From Flavobacteriales bacterium (lineage in GTDB: Bacteria > Bacteroidota > Bacteroidia > Flavobacteriales_F > PHOS-HE28): a DNA stretch of 64,000 bases. The stretch is taken from positions 3,760,235 through 3,824,234 of the forward strand of contig CP129489.1 of NCBI GenBank assembly GCA_030584065.1, read 5' to 3'. Positions 35,123-44,107 of this stretch are shown one piece after another. The position numbers were made by a program, and so were the translations under genes. Every line of letters starts with the position of its first letter. The first letter of the stretch is position 1. The notes beneath the pieces were generated by a model, which saw only the letters and a program-made list of their open reading frames with translations, did no database searches and was not told the origin of the DNA.

Positions 35123-37693
35123 ATGGCCAAGAAGAGCGCAAGCGGTGATCTGGTGATCGTGGAGTCGCCCGCCAAGGCGAAGACCATCGAGAAGTACCTG
35201 GGCGAAGGATTCAAGGTGCTCAGCAGCTACGGCCATGTGCGCGACCTGCCCGAGCGCGACCTGAGCGTGGACATCGAGAACGGATTCGAGCCCACCTACA
35301 TCATCCCCGATGACAAGAAAGGCCGCCTGGCCGAGCTGAAGAAGGCCAGCGACAGCGCCGCCACCGTATGGCTCGCGACTGATGAAGACCGCGAAGGGGA
35401 GGCCATCAGCTGGCACCTGAAGGAGGCGCTGAAGCTCCCCGACGACAAGGTGAAGCGCATCACCTTCAACGAGATCACCAAGCAGGCCGTGACCAAGGCC
35501 ATGGAGCGGCCGCGCACCATCGATATCCACTTGGTGGATGCCCAGCAGGCCCGCCGCGTGCTCGACCGCTTGGTGGGCTACGAGCTCAGCCCCGTGCTCT
35601 GGCGCAAGGTGAAGCCCAGCCTCAGCGCGGGCCGTGTGCAGAGCGTGGCGGTGCGCCTCATCGTGGAGCGCGAGCGCGAGATCCTGGGTTTCGATAGCAA
35701 GAGCGCGTTCAAGGTCACGGCGGTGCTGCTGAATGAGAAAGGGCAGCTGGTCAAGGCAGAATTGCCGCAGCGCTTCGCCACCGAGGCCGAGGCGCTGGGC
35801 TTCCTGCAGGGCTGCATCGGCGCCGGCTACACGGTGAGCGCCATCGAGAAGAAGCCCGGCAAGCGCACGCCCGCCGCGCCCTTCACCACCAGCACCCTGC
35901 AGCAGGAGGCCAGCCGCAAGCTCGGCTATGGCGTGGACCGCACCATGCGCATCGCGCAGGGCCTCTACGAGCAAGGGCACATCACCTACATGCGTACCGA
36001 CTCGGTGAACCTGAGCGAGCAGGCCGTCGCAGCGGCCGCCGCGCAGATCGGCGCGCAGTACGGCGAGCGCTACAGCAAGCCGCGCCGCTTCGCCACCAAG
36101 AGCAAGGGCGCGCAGGAGGCGCACGAGGCCATCCGTCCCACCGACATGGCCGTGCGCAATGCCGGCAGCGACACCGACGCCGAGCGCCTCTACGACCTGA
36201 TCTGGAAGCGCACCCTCGCCAGCCAGATGGCCGATGCGGAATTGGAGAAGACCGTGGTGGACATTGCCATCAGCACGCGTCCCGGCGAGCAGCTGCGCGC
36301 GCAGGGCGAGGTGATCCTCTTCGATGGCTTCCTCAAGGTGTACATGGAAGGCCGTGACGATGAAGGCGACGAGGAGCAAGAAGGTCTCCTGCCTGAGATG
36401 CGCCAAGGCGAAGCGCTGCAACTCCGCGAGATGACCGCCACGCAGCGCTATGAGCGGCCCGCGCCACGCTACACCGAAGCCAGCCTGGTGAAGAAGCTCG
36501 AGGAGCTCGGCATCGGCCGCCCGAGCACCTACGCGCCCACCATCAGCACCGTGCAGAAGCGCGGCTACGTGGTGAAGGAGAGCCGCGAGGGTACCCCGCG
36601 CGCCTACCGCATCCTCACACTGGCCGAGGGCGAGATCGCCGAGCGCACCGCCACCGAGAACGCCGGCGCCGAGAAGCAGAAGCTCTTCCCCACGGACATC
36701 GGCATGGTGGTGAACGACTTCCTCGTGGAGCACTTCCCCAGCATCGTGGACCTCAACTTCACGGCGAAGGTGGAGGAGGAGTTCGACGTGATCGCCGAGG
36801 GCAAGGAGAACTGGCGCGAGATGATCGCCCGCTTCTACAAGCCCTTCCACGCCACGCTGGGCACTGTGAAGGACACGGCCGACCGCGCCACCGGCGCTCG
36901 AGTGCTGGGCAAGGACCCCGTGAGCGGCAAGGACGTGGTGGCCCGCATCGGCCGCTTCGGTCCCATGATCCAGATCGGCAGCGCCGACGACGAGGACAAG
37001 CCGCGCTTCGCCAGCCTGCGCAAGGACCAGAGCATCCAGACCATCACCTTCGAGGAGGCCATGAACCTCTTCAAGCTGCCGCGCACCCTGGGCGAGCGCG
37101 ACGGCGAGGTCTGCTCCGTGGGCATCGGCCGCTTCGGGCCCTACGTGCGCCTGGGCAGCACCTATGCCAGCCTTACGCCCGACGATGACCCCTTGGAGAT
37201 CACGCTGCAGCGGGCCATCGAGCTCATCGACCTGAAGAAGGCCGCTAGCGCCACCCGTGACTTGGGCGAGTACAAGGGCGAGATGATCGTGCAGGGCCGC
37301 GGCCGTTTCGGGCCCTTCGTGAAGTTCGGGAAGACCTACGCCAACATCCCGAAAGGGGAGGAGCCATCAACTGTGACGCTTGAGCGTGGCATTGAGCTCA
37401 TCGAGGCCAAGCTGGCCGGCGCGCGCCAGAACATCCTGAAGGAGTTCGAGGGCTCGGCCATCCAGGTGCTGGCCGGTCGTTACGGCCCGTACATCACCGA
37501 TGGCGGCAAGAACGCCAACGTGCCCAAGGACAAGCAGCCCGAGGAGCTGACCCTGGAGGAGGCCACGGCCCTGCTAGCGGCGGCGCCGGAGAAGAAGGGC
37601 GGCAAGAAGGGGGGGCGCGCCACGAAGGCCCCGGCGAAGAAGGCGGCCCCGAAGAAGGCGGCAGCGAAGAAGGCGGCGAAGCGGAAAGCCTGA
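35123..37693 (+). CDS. topA: DNA topoisomerase I
   Basis: 856 residues. The Toprim domain starts VIVESPAKAKTIEKYLG with the acidic LATDEDREGEAISWHL; the active-site Tyr is in YMRTDSVNLSEQA. Instead of zinc ribbons the C-terminus has four Topo_C repeats (RIGRFGPMIQIG, GIGRFGPYVRLGS, RGRFGPFVKFGK, AGRYGPYITDGG), as usual in Bacteroidota, and then a Lys/Ala-rich tail of about 30 residues likely to bind DNA. It relaxes negative supercoils. It is the first gene of the plus-strand block that leads into the T9SS genes, a neighbourhood found in other Bacteroidota. Confidence 0.97.
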   Translation: MAKKSASGDLVIVESPAKAKTIEKYLGEGFKVLSSYGHVRDLPERDLSVDIENGFEPTYIIPDDKKGRLAELKKASDSAATVWLATDEDREGEAISWHLKEALKLPDDKVKRITFNEITKQAVTKAMERPRTIDIHLVDAQQARRVLDRLVGYELSPVLWRKVKPSLSAGRVQSVAVRLIVEREREILGFDSKSAFKVTAVLLNEKGQLVKAELPQRFATEAEALGFLQGCIGAGYTVSAIEKKPGKRTPAAPFTTSTLQQEASRKLGYGVDRTMRIAQGLYEQGHITYMRTDSVNLSEQAVAAAAAQIGAQYGERYSKPRRFATKSKGAQEAHEAIRPTDMAVRNAGSDTDAERLYDLIWKRTLASQMADAELEKTVVDIAISTRPGEQLRAQGEVILFDGFLKVYMEGRDDEGDEEQEGLLPEMRQGEALQLREMTATQRYERPAPRYTEASLVKKLEELGIGRPSTYAPTISTVQKRGYVVKESREGTPRAYRILTLAEGEIAERTATENAGAEKQKLFPTDIGMVVNDFLVEHFPSIVDLNFTAKVEEEFDVIAEGKENWREMIARFYKPFHATLGTVKDTADRATGARVLGKDPVSGKDVVARIGRFGPMIQIGSADDEDKPRFASLRKDQSIQTITFEEAMNLFKLPRTLGERDGEVCSVGIGRFGPYVRLGSTYASLTPDDDPLEITLQRAIELIDLKKAASATRDLGEYKGEMIVQGRGRFGPFVKFGKTYANIPKGEEPSTVTLERGIELIEAKLAGARQNILKEFEGSAIQVLAGRYGPYITDGGKNANVPKDKQPEELTLEEATALLAAAPEKKGGKKGGRATKAPAKKAAPKKAAAKKAAKRKA

Positions 37694-37806
37694 GCAGCAC
37701 GCTGCCAACAGTGGCCTGTGGGCAGTTCGCCTGCAGGAGTCGGGCAGACCGGGCACGTGCCGCTGCACCTTCGTCGGCAGGCGCCTGGCCGTGCGGCGCG
37801 CTTCGC

Positions 37807-38979
37807 ATGGATATCAGCATCTATTTCCAGCCTTCAGAGGCTTTCGGACGCCATCGGCCCGAGTGGAATGCCCACACGCTGGGGGATACGACCACCTTTC
37901 ACACGCAGGGCAGGGGCTTCCCCGCGCTGGAGGGCTTCCAGGTCGCGCTGTTCGGAGTGCTGGATGATCCCGGCCATGCCCGTCCGCGCGCCTGCGTTTC
38001 CGCACCCGACGCCATCCGGGCGGAGCTCTATGCGCTGCATCACACGGCCGCGCCCGTGCCCGTGGTCGACCTCGGCGATATCCGGCCCGGCGCCACGTCG
38101 GCGGACACCCAGCATGCCGTGGCCGAGACCCTCGCCGAGCTCATGCGCATGAACATCGTGCCCATCCTGCTCGGCGGCGGGCAGGGACATACCTTTTCGC
38201 AGTACCTGGCCTACGAGAAGCTCGAGCGCACGGCGAACCTGGTGTGCGTGGATGCCCGGTTCGACCTTGGGGAGCCCGGCCAGGCCCTGGCCGATACCAG
38301 CTACCTCAGCCACATCGTGCTCCGCCAGCCGAACTACCTGTTCAACTACAGCAACCTCGGCTACCAGACCTACCTCGTGGACCAGCCCGGCATCGAGCTC
38401 ATGGAGCGCCTGCTCTTCGATGCGCACCGGCTGGGAGAGCTGCGCAGCAACATCGCCGATGCGGAGCCCGTGCTCCGGAATGCCGACACCCTGAGCGTGG
38501 ATATGTCCGCGATCCGACGTAGCGATGCACCCGGCACCACGCGCCCCGGCCCCAACGGGTTCCACGGCGAGGAGGTCTGCCAGCTCATGCGCTATGCCGG
38601 CGTGAGCGAGAAGATCACGTCGCTGGGCATCTACGAGCTGGATCCGGAACGGGACGAGGAGCAGGTGACGGCGCAGCTCGCCGCGCAGATGGTCTGGTGC
38701 TTCCTCGATGGCTTCCGCAGCCGAACCAATGACCTGCCGTGGCTGGACCGCAAGCGCTTCACGCGGTTCCGCATCCCCATCCGCGGCCACGAGCAGGAAC
38801 TGGTGTTCTACAAGAGTTCCGTAAGCGACCGCTGGTGGATGGATGTGCCCTACAAGGCCGAGCAGGAGGCCCGCTTCGAGCGCCACCACTTGGTGCCCTG
38901 CTCCTACAGCGACTACCAGGCCGCCTGCCGCGAGGAGGTGCCGGACCGCTGGTGGCGCACCTTCCAGAAACTGGCCTGA
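37807..38979 (+). CDS. Arginase-fold (formimidoylglutamase-like) protein with eroded metal site
   Basis: 390 residues of the ureohydrolase superfamily. The three metal-binding segments are in the right places but altered: GGGQGHT near residue 122 (family GGGH), VDARFDLGEPG near 148 (family DAHxD) and SVDMSAIRRSDAPG near 230 (family SxDxDxxDP). Several Mn ligands (His, Asp) are missing, so hydrolase activity is doubtful. Proteins of this type, labelled formimidoylglutamase, sit between topA and gldK in other Bacteroidota, and no hut genes are present here, suggesting a structural or regulatory role connected with the T9SS. The start at 37807 removes a non-conserved Ala/Arg-rich extension. Confidence 0.8.
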   Translation: MDISIYFQPSEAFGRHRPEWNAHTLGDTTTFHTQGRGFPALEGFQVALFGVLDDPGHARPRACVSAPDAIRAELYALHHTAAPVPVVDLGDIRPGATSADTQHAVAETLAELMRMNIVPILLGGGQGHTFSQYLAYEKLERTANLVCVDARFDLGEPGQALADTSYLSHIVLRQPNYLFNYSNLGYQTYLVDQPGIELMERLLFDAHRLGELRSNIADAEPVLRNADTLSVDMSAIRRSDAPGTTRPGPNGFHGEEVCQLMRYAGVSEKITSLGIYELDPERDEEQVTAQLAAQMVWCFLDGFRSRTNDLPWLDRKRFTRFRIPIRGHEQELVFYKSSVSDRWWMDVPYKAEQEARFERHHLVPCSYSDYQAACREEVPDRWWRTFQKLA

Positions 38980-39010
38980 CCCCCAGGGGCCAAGCCGGAT
39001 GCGGCCGGAT

Positions 39011-39039
39011 TTGGTGGGTAAGGGGATTTGCTATATTGG
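39011..39039 (+). promoter_or_regulatory. Putative promoter of the porP-gldKLMN operon
   Basis: TTG at 39011-39013 and TATATTGG at 39032-39039 are separated by 18 bp, close to the Bacteroidota -33/-7 arrangement (TTG, about 19 bp, TAnnTTTG) with one mismatch. Confidence 0.4.
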
Positions 39040-39111
39040 CGCCGGTTCCGGGGGCAGGCCCTGCCTTGTTCCCGGCTTTCGTCAGGCACCACCACCGAAC
39101 GGAACAACAGC

Positions 39112-40041
39112 ATGAGGGGGATAGTTACCGCAGCTTTTTGCGTGGCATTGGCGGGCGTGTCGTTCGCTCAGCAGGACCCGCAGTTCACGCAGTACATGTT
39201 CGACCGGCTGTCCATCAACCCGGCCGTTGCCGGCACCACGGGCGAACTCTGCGGCACCCTGCTGCTTCGCCAGCAATGGACCGGTTTCGATGGCGCCCCG
39301 AAGACCGCCCTGCTCAACGTTCACGGCAACGTGAAGAAGATCAGCTCCGGCCTCGGCCTATCGGTGTTCCTCGATGAGCTCGGCCAGCAGAAGAGCACCT
39401 ATGCCCGCTTCCACTATTCCTTCCATCGCAAGCTGGGTCCCGGGACTTTCGGCATCGGTCTCTCAGCCGGCATGATGAGCCATACCCTCGGCAATAAATG
39501 GCAGGCCACCGACGGGGTGGCCAATGATGAGTTCATCCCCGCCAACGGGAACTCCGATATGGGCTGGGACCTCGCCGCAGGCCTGTATTACGTGAGCCCC
39601 ACCCTGTGGGCCGGCATCTCCAGCACCCACCTCACCGAAGTGGAGCTCCGCAACGTGAGCATCCAGCAGCGCCGCCACTACTTCGTGCAGGCCGGCTACA
39701 ACTGGAAGATCAAGGGCGACCAGAAGTACATCCTTCAGCCCAGCGTGCTCATGAAGAGCGACGGCACCTCCACGCAGTTCGACATCACGGGCACCTTCCT
39801 CTATAATAACATGGTCTGGCTGGGCGTTTCGTACCGTACGGAGGACGCCATCGCCCCCCTGATCGGTTACCAGTTCAAGCCCACCGCGAAGTCCATGCTC
39901 CGCATCGGGTACAGCTACGATGTGACGACCTCCCAGCTCAGGAACTACAGCAGCGGCAGCCACGAGATCATGGCGAACTTCTGTGTGCTCCTGGTGAAAC
40001 CGCCTGATGTGCACAGGCATAGCAGCGTCCGCTTCCTCTGA
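39112..40041 (+). CDS. PorP/SprF-family T9SS outer-membrane protein
   Basis: 309 residues. Signal peptide (IVTAAFCVALAGVSFAQ) followed by the diagnostic QDPQFTQYMFDRLSINPAVAG. The rest alternates like a beta barrel with terminal strand MANFCVLLV. PorP/SprF proteins are outer-membrane partners of the T9SS; SprF is needed to export SprB-type adhesins, such as the one at 1-3478, whereas PorP links to the PorK/N ring. Location directly before gldK fits either. The start at 39112 was chosen for the signal peptide. The 120-bp gap to gldK contains inverted repeats. Confidence 0.9.
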   Translation: MRGIVTAAFCVALAGVSFAQQDPQFTQYMFDRLSINPAVAGTTGELCGTLLLRQQWTGFDGAPKTALLNVHGNVKKISSGLGLSVFLDELGQQKSTYARFHYSFHRKLGPGTFGIGLSAGMMSHTLGNKWQATDGVANDEFIPANGNSDMGWDLAAGLYYVSPTLWAGISSTHLTEVELRNVSIQQRRHYFVQAGYNWKIKGDQKYILQPSVLMKSDGTSTQFDITGTFLYNNMVWLGVSYRTEDAIAPLIGYQFKPTAKSMLRIGYSYDVTTSQLRNYSSGSHEIMANFCVLLVKPPDVHRHSSVRFL

Positions 40042-40070
40042 TACCCGTAACCTCAGAACCCCAACTGCCG

Positions 40071-40117
40071 TAAAGTGCCTCGTCCTAGGTGTTCGCTTAC
40101 CCGTAGCACTTTAGGAC
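40071..40117 (+). other. Inverted repeats in the porP-gldK spacer
   Basis: TAAAGTGC (40071-40078) pairs with GCACTTTA (40106-40113), and GTCCTA (40082-40087) with TAGGAC (40112-40117); the two pairings are mutually exclusive in part. This may be an RNA structure controlling read-through or processing. Confidence 0.4.
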
Positions 40118-40161
40118 AAGGGTCCCTGCAAGGAAGAACCGATCGGCAAAACAGGAAGAAC

Positions 40162-41523
40162 ATGCAACGTCCCATCATGTATCTCGGCGCCATCGGCTTG
40201 CTGGCGAGCTGTGGCGGTGGCGGGCAAGGGCAGCTCACCGGCGTTCTGGGAAGGCCGGAGTGGTACCAGGTAGACCCCTATGGGATGAACTACATCCCCA
40301 TGGGCAGCTATGTCATGGGCCCCAGCGACCAGGATGTCCCCTATGCCCTGGTCACCAAGAGCAAGACCGTTTCGGTGCAGGCATTCTACATCGACCAGAC
40401 GGAGATCACCAACAACGAGTACCGCCAGTTCGTGTATTATGTGCGCGACTCGATCGCCAAGCGCATCCTCGGCGATGAGGATATCGGCGACCACGTGATC
40501 GCGGAAGACGAATACGGCGAGGAGCTGGATCCCCCGGTGCTGAACTGGCGGACCCGGATCGACTGGTACGGCGACGAGGAGCGGGAGGCCTTGGCGGACA
40601 TGTTCCTCAGCGAGAGCGAGCGTTTCTACCGCCGGAAGGAGATCGATACGCGGAAGCTCATGTTCGAGTACTACTGGATCGACCTCAAGGAGGCGGCCCG
40701 GAAAGGCACCCCGAGCAACTGGGCCCGCGACCTCGACCTCAGTTACACCAACAGCAAGGGCCAGAACAACGCCATCCGCGGCCATAGCGACCGCAGCAAG
40801 TTCATCATCAAGGAGGTGATCAACGTCTACCCCGACACGCTCGTGTGGGTGCATGACTTCACCTACTCCTTCAATGAGCCGATGACGGAGAACTACTTCT
40901 GGCACCCGGCCTACGATGATTATCCGGTGGTGGGTGTCACCTGGGTGCAGGCCACGGCGTTCAACGTCTGGCGCACGCAGCTCATGAACAGCTGGCTGGA
41001 GAGCAATGGCGAGGCATTCGTCAACCGCTTCCGGTTGCCCACCGAGGCCGAGTGGGAATACGCATCGCGCGGCGGCCTCGACCTGGCTCCGTTCCCTTGG
41101 GGCGGCCCCTACGTCCGTAACCGCCAGGGCTGTTTCCTGGGCAACTTCAAGCCCCTGCATGGCAACTATGTGGACGATGGCGGCTTCCACACCGTGCCCG
41201 TTGACAGCTACACCCCGAACGACTACGGCCTGTACCAGATGGCCGGCAACGTGAGCGAGTGGACGAGCACGGCCTTCGACGAGAGCGTGTACGACTTCGA
41301 CCACGACCTGAACCCGGAGTACAGCTACGATGCCCTGGCCACCGATGCCCCTTCGCTGAAGCGCAAGGTGATTCGCGGCGGCTCATGGAAGGACATCGGC
41401 TACTACATGCAGACCGGTACCCGCAGCTACGAGTACCAGGATACCACCAAGGCCTACATCGGGTTCCGCTCGGTGATGACCTTCCTGGGCCGCGGTAAAG
41501 CCGTGAACGCCGAGGACCTCTAG
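40162..41523 (+). CDS. gldK: T9SS ring lipoprotein GldK
   Basis: 453 residues. Lipobox GLLASC (Cys17). The rest is a formylglycine-generating-enzyme-like fold: YIPMGSYVMGPSDQD, IDQTEITNNEYRQFV, VGVTWVQATAFNVWR, RLPTEAEWEYASRGG, GLYQMAGNVSEWTS and VIRGGSWKD. In Bacteroidota this fold, fused to a lipobox and followed by gldL, is GldK/PorK, which with GldN forms the large periplasmic ring attached to the outer membrane. The FGE-type active site is not expected to be catalytic. The ATG at 40162 gives the lipoprotein signal. Confidence 0.95.
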   Translation: MQRPIMYLGAIGLLASCGGGGQGQLTGVLGRPEWYQVDPYGMNYIPMGSYVMGPSDQDVPYALVTKSKTVSVQAFYIDQTEITNNEYRQFVYYVRDSIAKRILGDEDIGDHVIAEDEYGEELDPPVLNWRTRIDWYGDEEREALADMFLSESERFYRRKEIDTRKLMFEYYWIDLKEAARKGTPSNWARDLDLSYTNSKGQNNAIRGHSDRSKFIIKEVINVYPDTLVWVHDFTYSFNEPMTENYFWHPAYDDYPVVGVTWVQATAFNVWRTQLMNSWLESNGEAFVNRFRLPTEAEWEYASRGGLDLAPFPWGGPYVRNRQGCFLGNFKPLHGNYVDDGGFHTVPVDSYTPNDYGLYQMAGNVSEWTSTAFDESVYDFDHDLNPEYSYDALATDAPSLKRKVIRGGSWKDIGYYMQTGTRSYEYQDTTKAYIGFRSVMTFLGRGKAVNAEDL

Positions 41524-41616
41524 ACCTGGAATCAGCGACCGTTACCGAACCAGCGCGGCCGCATTCATAGACCATTCCCCCAACCTTCAGACGAACCCTA
41601 AACGCAAGGACGAACG

Positions 41617-42405
41617 ATGAAACCCGGCAGCAAGAAGTGGAAGAACTTCATGGCCAAACTGTACGGTATCGGTGCAGCGGTCGTGATTGTGGGCGCGCTC
41701 TTCAAGATTCAGCACTGGCCGCTGGCCAGTCTATTCCTCATCCTCGGCCTCAGTACCGAGGCGATCATCTTCTTCTTCTCCGCGTTCGAGCCTCCCCATG
41801 AGGATCCGGACTGGAGCCTGGTCTACCCCGAGCTGGCGACGGGCGAGAAGGCCGAAGGCGATGAGTTCAGGAAAGAGGACCAGCGCTCGATCACCGAGCA
41901 GCTGGACGACATGCTGGAGAGCGCCAAGATCGAGCCCGAGCTCATCGCCAGCCTGGGCGAGGGCATGCGTTCGCTGAGCGACCAGGCCCGGCAGATGGGC
42001 CAGGTGACCGGTGCCGCCTCCGCCACCAACGAGTACGCAAACAGCCTGAAGGACGCGGCCACCAAGGTGAGCAGCCTGAGCGACACCTATGCCAAGGCCA
42101 GCGAGAGCCTGGTGGGGCTGACCACCAACGTGGACGCAGGCCGCACCGCCGGCGCCAGCCTGCAGAAGATGAGCGAGAACCTCTCCGCGCTCAACGAGAT
42201 GTACGAATTCCAGTTGCGCACCAGCCGGGAGAAGCTGGAGGCCGCCAACCAGATGTTCGAGGGTATGGGCGAGATGCTCACCAACCTCCGCAACTCGGTT
42301 GATGATACCAAGCGCTACAAGGAGAACATCGCGGAGCTGAGCGACAACCTGCAGAAGCTCAACACCGTGTACGGCAACATGCTTGCCGCGATGACCGTGC
42401 GCTGA
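41617..42405 (+). CDS. gldL: T9SS/gliding motor stator protein GldL
   Basis: 262 residues. Two membrane helices near the N-terminus (about 14-30 and 36-55) contain the motor residues of the family: Lys30, His33 and a buried Glu48 (LGLSTEAIIFFF), equivalent to the essential Glu49 of F. johnsoniae GldL. The cytoplasmic remainder is helical and ends in coiled coil. GldL forms a pentamer round a GldM dimer and converts the proton gradient into rotation. Only one gldL is visible in the window although gldM and gldN are duplicated. Confidence 0.96.
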   Translation: MKPGSKKWKNFMAKLYGIGAAVVIVGALFKIQHWPLASLFLILGLSTEAIIFFFSAFEPPHEDPDWSLVYPELATGEKAEGDEFRKEDQRSITEQLDDMLESAKIEPELIASLGEGMRSLSDQARQMGQVTGAASATNEYANSLKDAATKVSSLSDTYAKASESLVGLTTNVDAGRTAGASLQKMSENLSALNEMYEFQLRTSREKLEAANQMFEGMGEMLTNLRNSVDDTKRYKENIAELSDNLQKLNTVYGNMLAAMTVR

Positions 42406-42450
42406 CCGTCCTTGACCCACCAGGAACCATAACCCAAACCCGGTCAAGAG

Positions 42451-44091
42451 ATGGCAAGTGGCAAGCAGACGCCCAGGCAGAAGATGATCAACATGATGTA
42501 CCTCGTGTTGACCGCTCTGCTGGCGATGAACGTGTCGAAGGAGATCCTGGACAGCTTCATCACCGTGAACAACGGACTGGAGAACACCAAGCTCTCGCTC
42601 AACGACAAGATGACGGCCCAGTACACCAGCTTCGAGGCCTTCGCCAAGGAGAATCCGGCCAAGTACGGGGCTGCCTGGGAGGAGGCCAAGAGGATCAAGA
42701 CCGCTGGCGCGGACCTGGTCGCCTACATCGATTCCATCAAGGCCAAGGCCATCATCACGGCCGAGGGCTGGCCGCGTGACAGCGTGGTGCTCGGCGACGG
42801 CCGCATCGTGGATCTGGCCAAGGTGACCAAGAAGGACAGCCATGACGAGCTGACCAACCTGCTCATCGGCGGGGAGCCGGCTAACCCGAAGGACGGGCCC
42901 TTCAGCGCGAAGGAGCTCAGGGCCAAGCTCGAGGCCTTCCGCGACCAGGTGAAGAGCAGCCGCAAGGAGGACGCCGACCTGGCAGCCGCCATGGACCGCA
43001 TCTTCAACTTCGAGGACCGCAAGGACGCCTCGGGCACCATGAACAATTGGGAGAGCATCAACTTCTACCACGTTCCCCTCGCTGCAGGCATCACGATCCT
43101 CAGCAAGATCCAGAGCGACGTGCGCAACGCCGAAGGCGAGGTGGTGAAGCGGATGATGGACGCAGTGGAGGGCCAGAGCTTCAAGTTCAACAAGCTCACC
43201 GCCATCGTGAAGCCTCAGAGCAGCTACGTGACGGTTGGGGCGAAGTACACGGCCGAGATCTTCCTGGGCGCCTATGACGACCAGAACGCCCCGGAGGTGT
43301 ACATCTGCGGCCCTGGGGCCCGGGTGGACACGGCGAAGAAGGAGATCATCGGGGAGGCCATCAAGCTGCCCATGAACGGCGCAAAGGCCATCTTGGAGCG
43401 GACTGCGGGAAGCGCTGGCCTTAACACCGTCAGCGGGATCATCAAGTACAAGCCGGTGGGCGGGGAGCTCCAGACCGAGGTCTTCAGCACCGAATACGAG
43501 GTGGCCGCGCCGAACCTGGTGGTGAGCCCGACGAAGATGAACGTGTTCTACCGCGGGGTGGACAACCCGGTCTCCATCAGCGTATCCGGCTACAGCGACA
43601 AGAACATCGCGCCCAGCATGACCAACGGCTCCCTTGCCCGCGGCGGCGACGGTTGGATCGTGAAGCCGGGGAAGGAGAGCGAGGCCGTGATCAGCGCCAC
43701 CGTGACCAACCCCGATGGTTCCAAGAAGCCGATGCCGGGCATGAAGTTCCGCGTGAAGAACGTTCCGAACCCCACGCCCTACTTCGCCGGCAAGAGCGTG
43801 AACGACGAGAACATCAAGAAGGCGGAGCTCACGGCCGCGGCCGGTGTCATCGCCAAGATGGTGGACTTCGACTTCGACCTGAAGTTCGAGGTGGTGGAGT
43901 TCAAGGTGACGATGATCGTGGGCGGAACGCCCATCGAGAAGCTCGCCAAGGGCGCCGCCGTATCGGGCGACATGAAGGAGATGTTCCAGAAGGCCAAGCC
44001 AGGCCAGAAGATCTACATCGAGGGCATCAAGGCCAGGGGGCCGGACGGCACCGTAAGGAACCTGGGCTCGCTCTCGTTCAAGGTGGTGTAA
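42451..44091 (+). CDS. gldM: T9SS/gliding motor protein GldM
   Basis: 546 residues. One N-terminal membrane helix (MINMMYLVLTALLAMNVSKE) carries Glu31, the position that in F. johnsoniae pairs with GldL for proton flow. The periplasmic part forms the four elongated domains D1-D4; motifs shared with the second copy are DASGTMNNWESINFY, VPLAAG and SPTKMNVFYRGVDNP. GldM transmits rotation to the GldK/GldN ring. It lies 45 bp after gldL and 16 bp before gldN. Confidence 0.96.
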   Translation: MASGKQTPRQKMINMMYLVLTALLAMNVSKEILDSFITVNNGLENTKLSLNDKMTAQYTSFEAFAKENPAKYGAAWEEAKRIKTAGADLVAYIDSIKAKAIITAEGWPRDSVVLGDGRIVDLAKVTKKDSHDELTNLLIGGEPANPKDGPFSAKELRAKLEAFRDQVKSSRKEDADLAAAMDRIFNFEDRKDASGTMNNWESINFYHVPLAAGITILSKIQSDVRNAEGEVVKRMMDAVEGQSFKFNKLTAIVKPQSSYVTVGAKYTAEIFLGAYDDQNAPEVYICGPGARVDTAKKEIIGEAIKLPMNGAKAILERTAGSAGLNTVSGIIKYKPVGGELQTEVFSTEYEVAAPNLVVSPTKMNVFYRGVDNPVSISVSGYSDKNIAPSMTNGSLARGGDGWIVKPGKESEAVISATVTNPDGSKKPMPGMKFRVKNVPNPTPYFAGKSVNDENIKKAELTAAAGVIAKMVDFDFDLKFEVVEFKVTMIVGGTPIEKLAKGAAVSGDMKEMFQKAKPGQKIYIEGIKARGPDGTVRNLGSLSFKVV

Positions 44092-44107
44092 CCAACGCTG
44101 ATCCACG

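Noticed and set aside
37711-37806. Upstream start for the arginase-fold gene
   Set aside because: The extra residues are Ala/Arg-rich and do not match the family; the start at 37807 fits.
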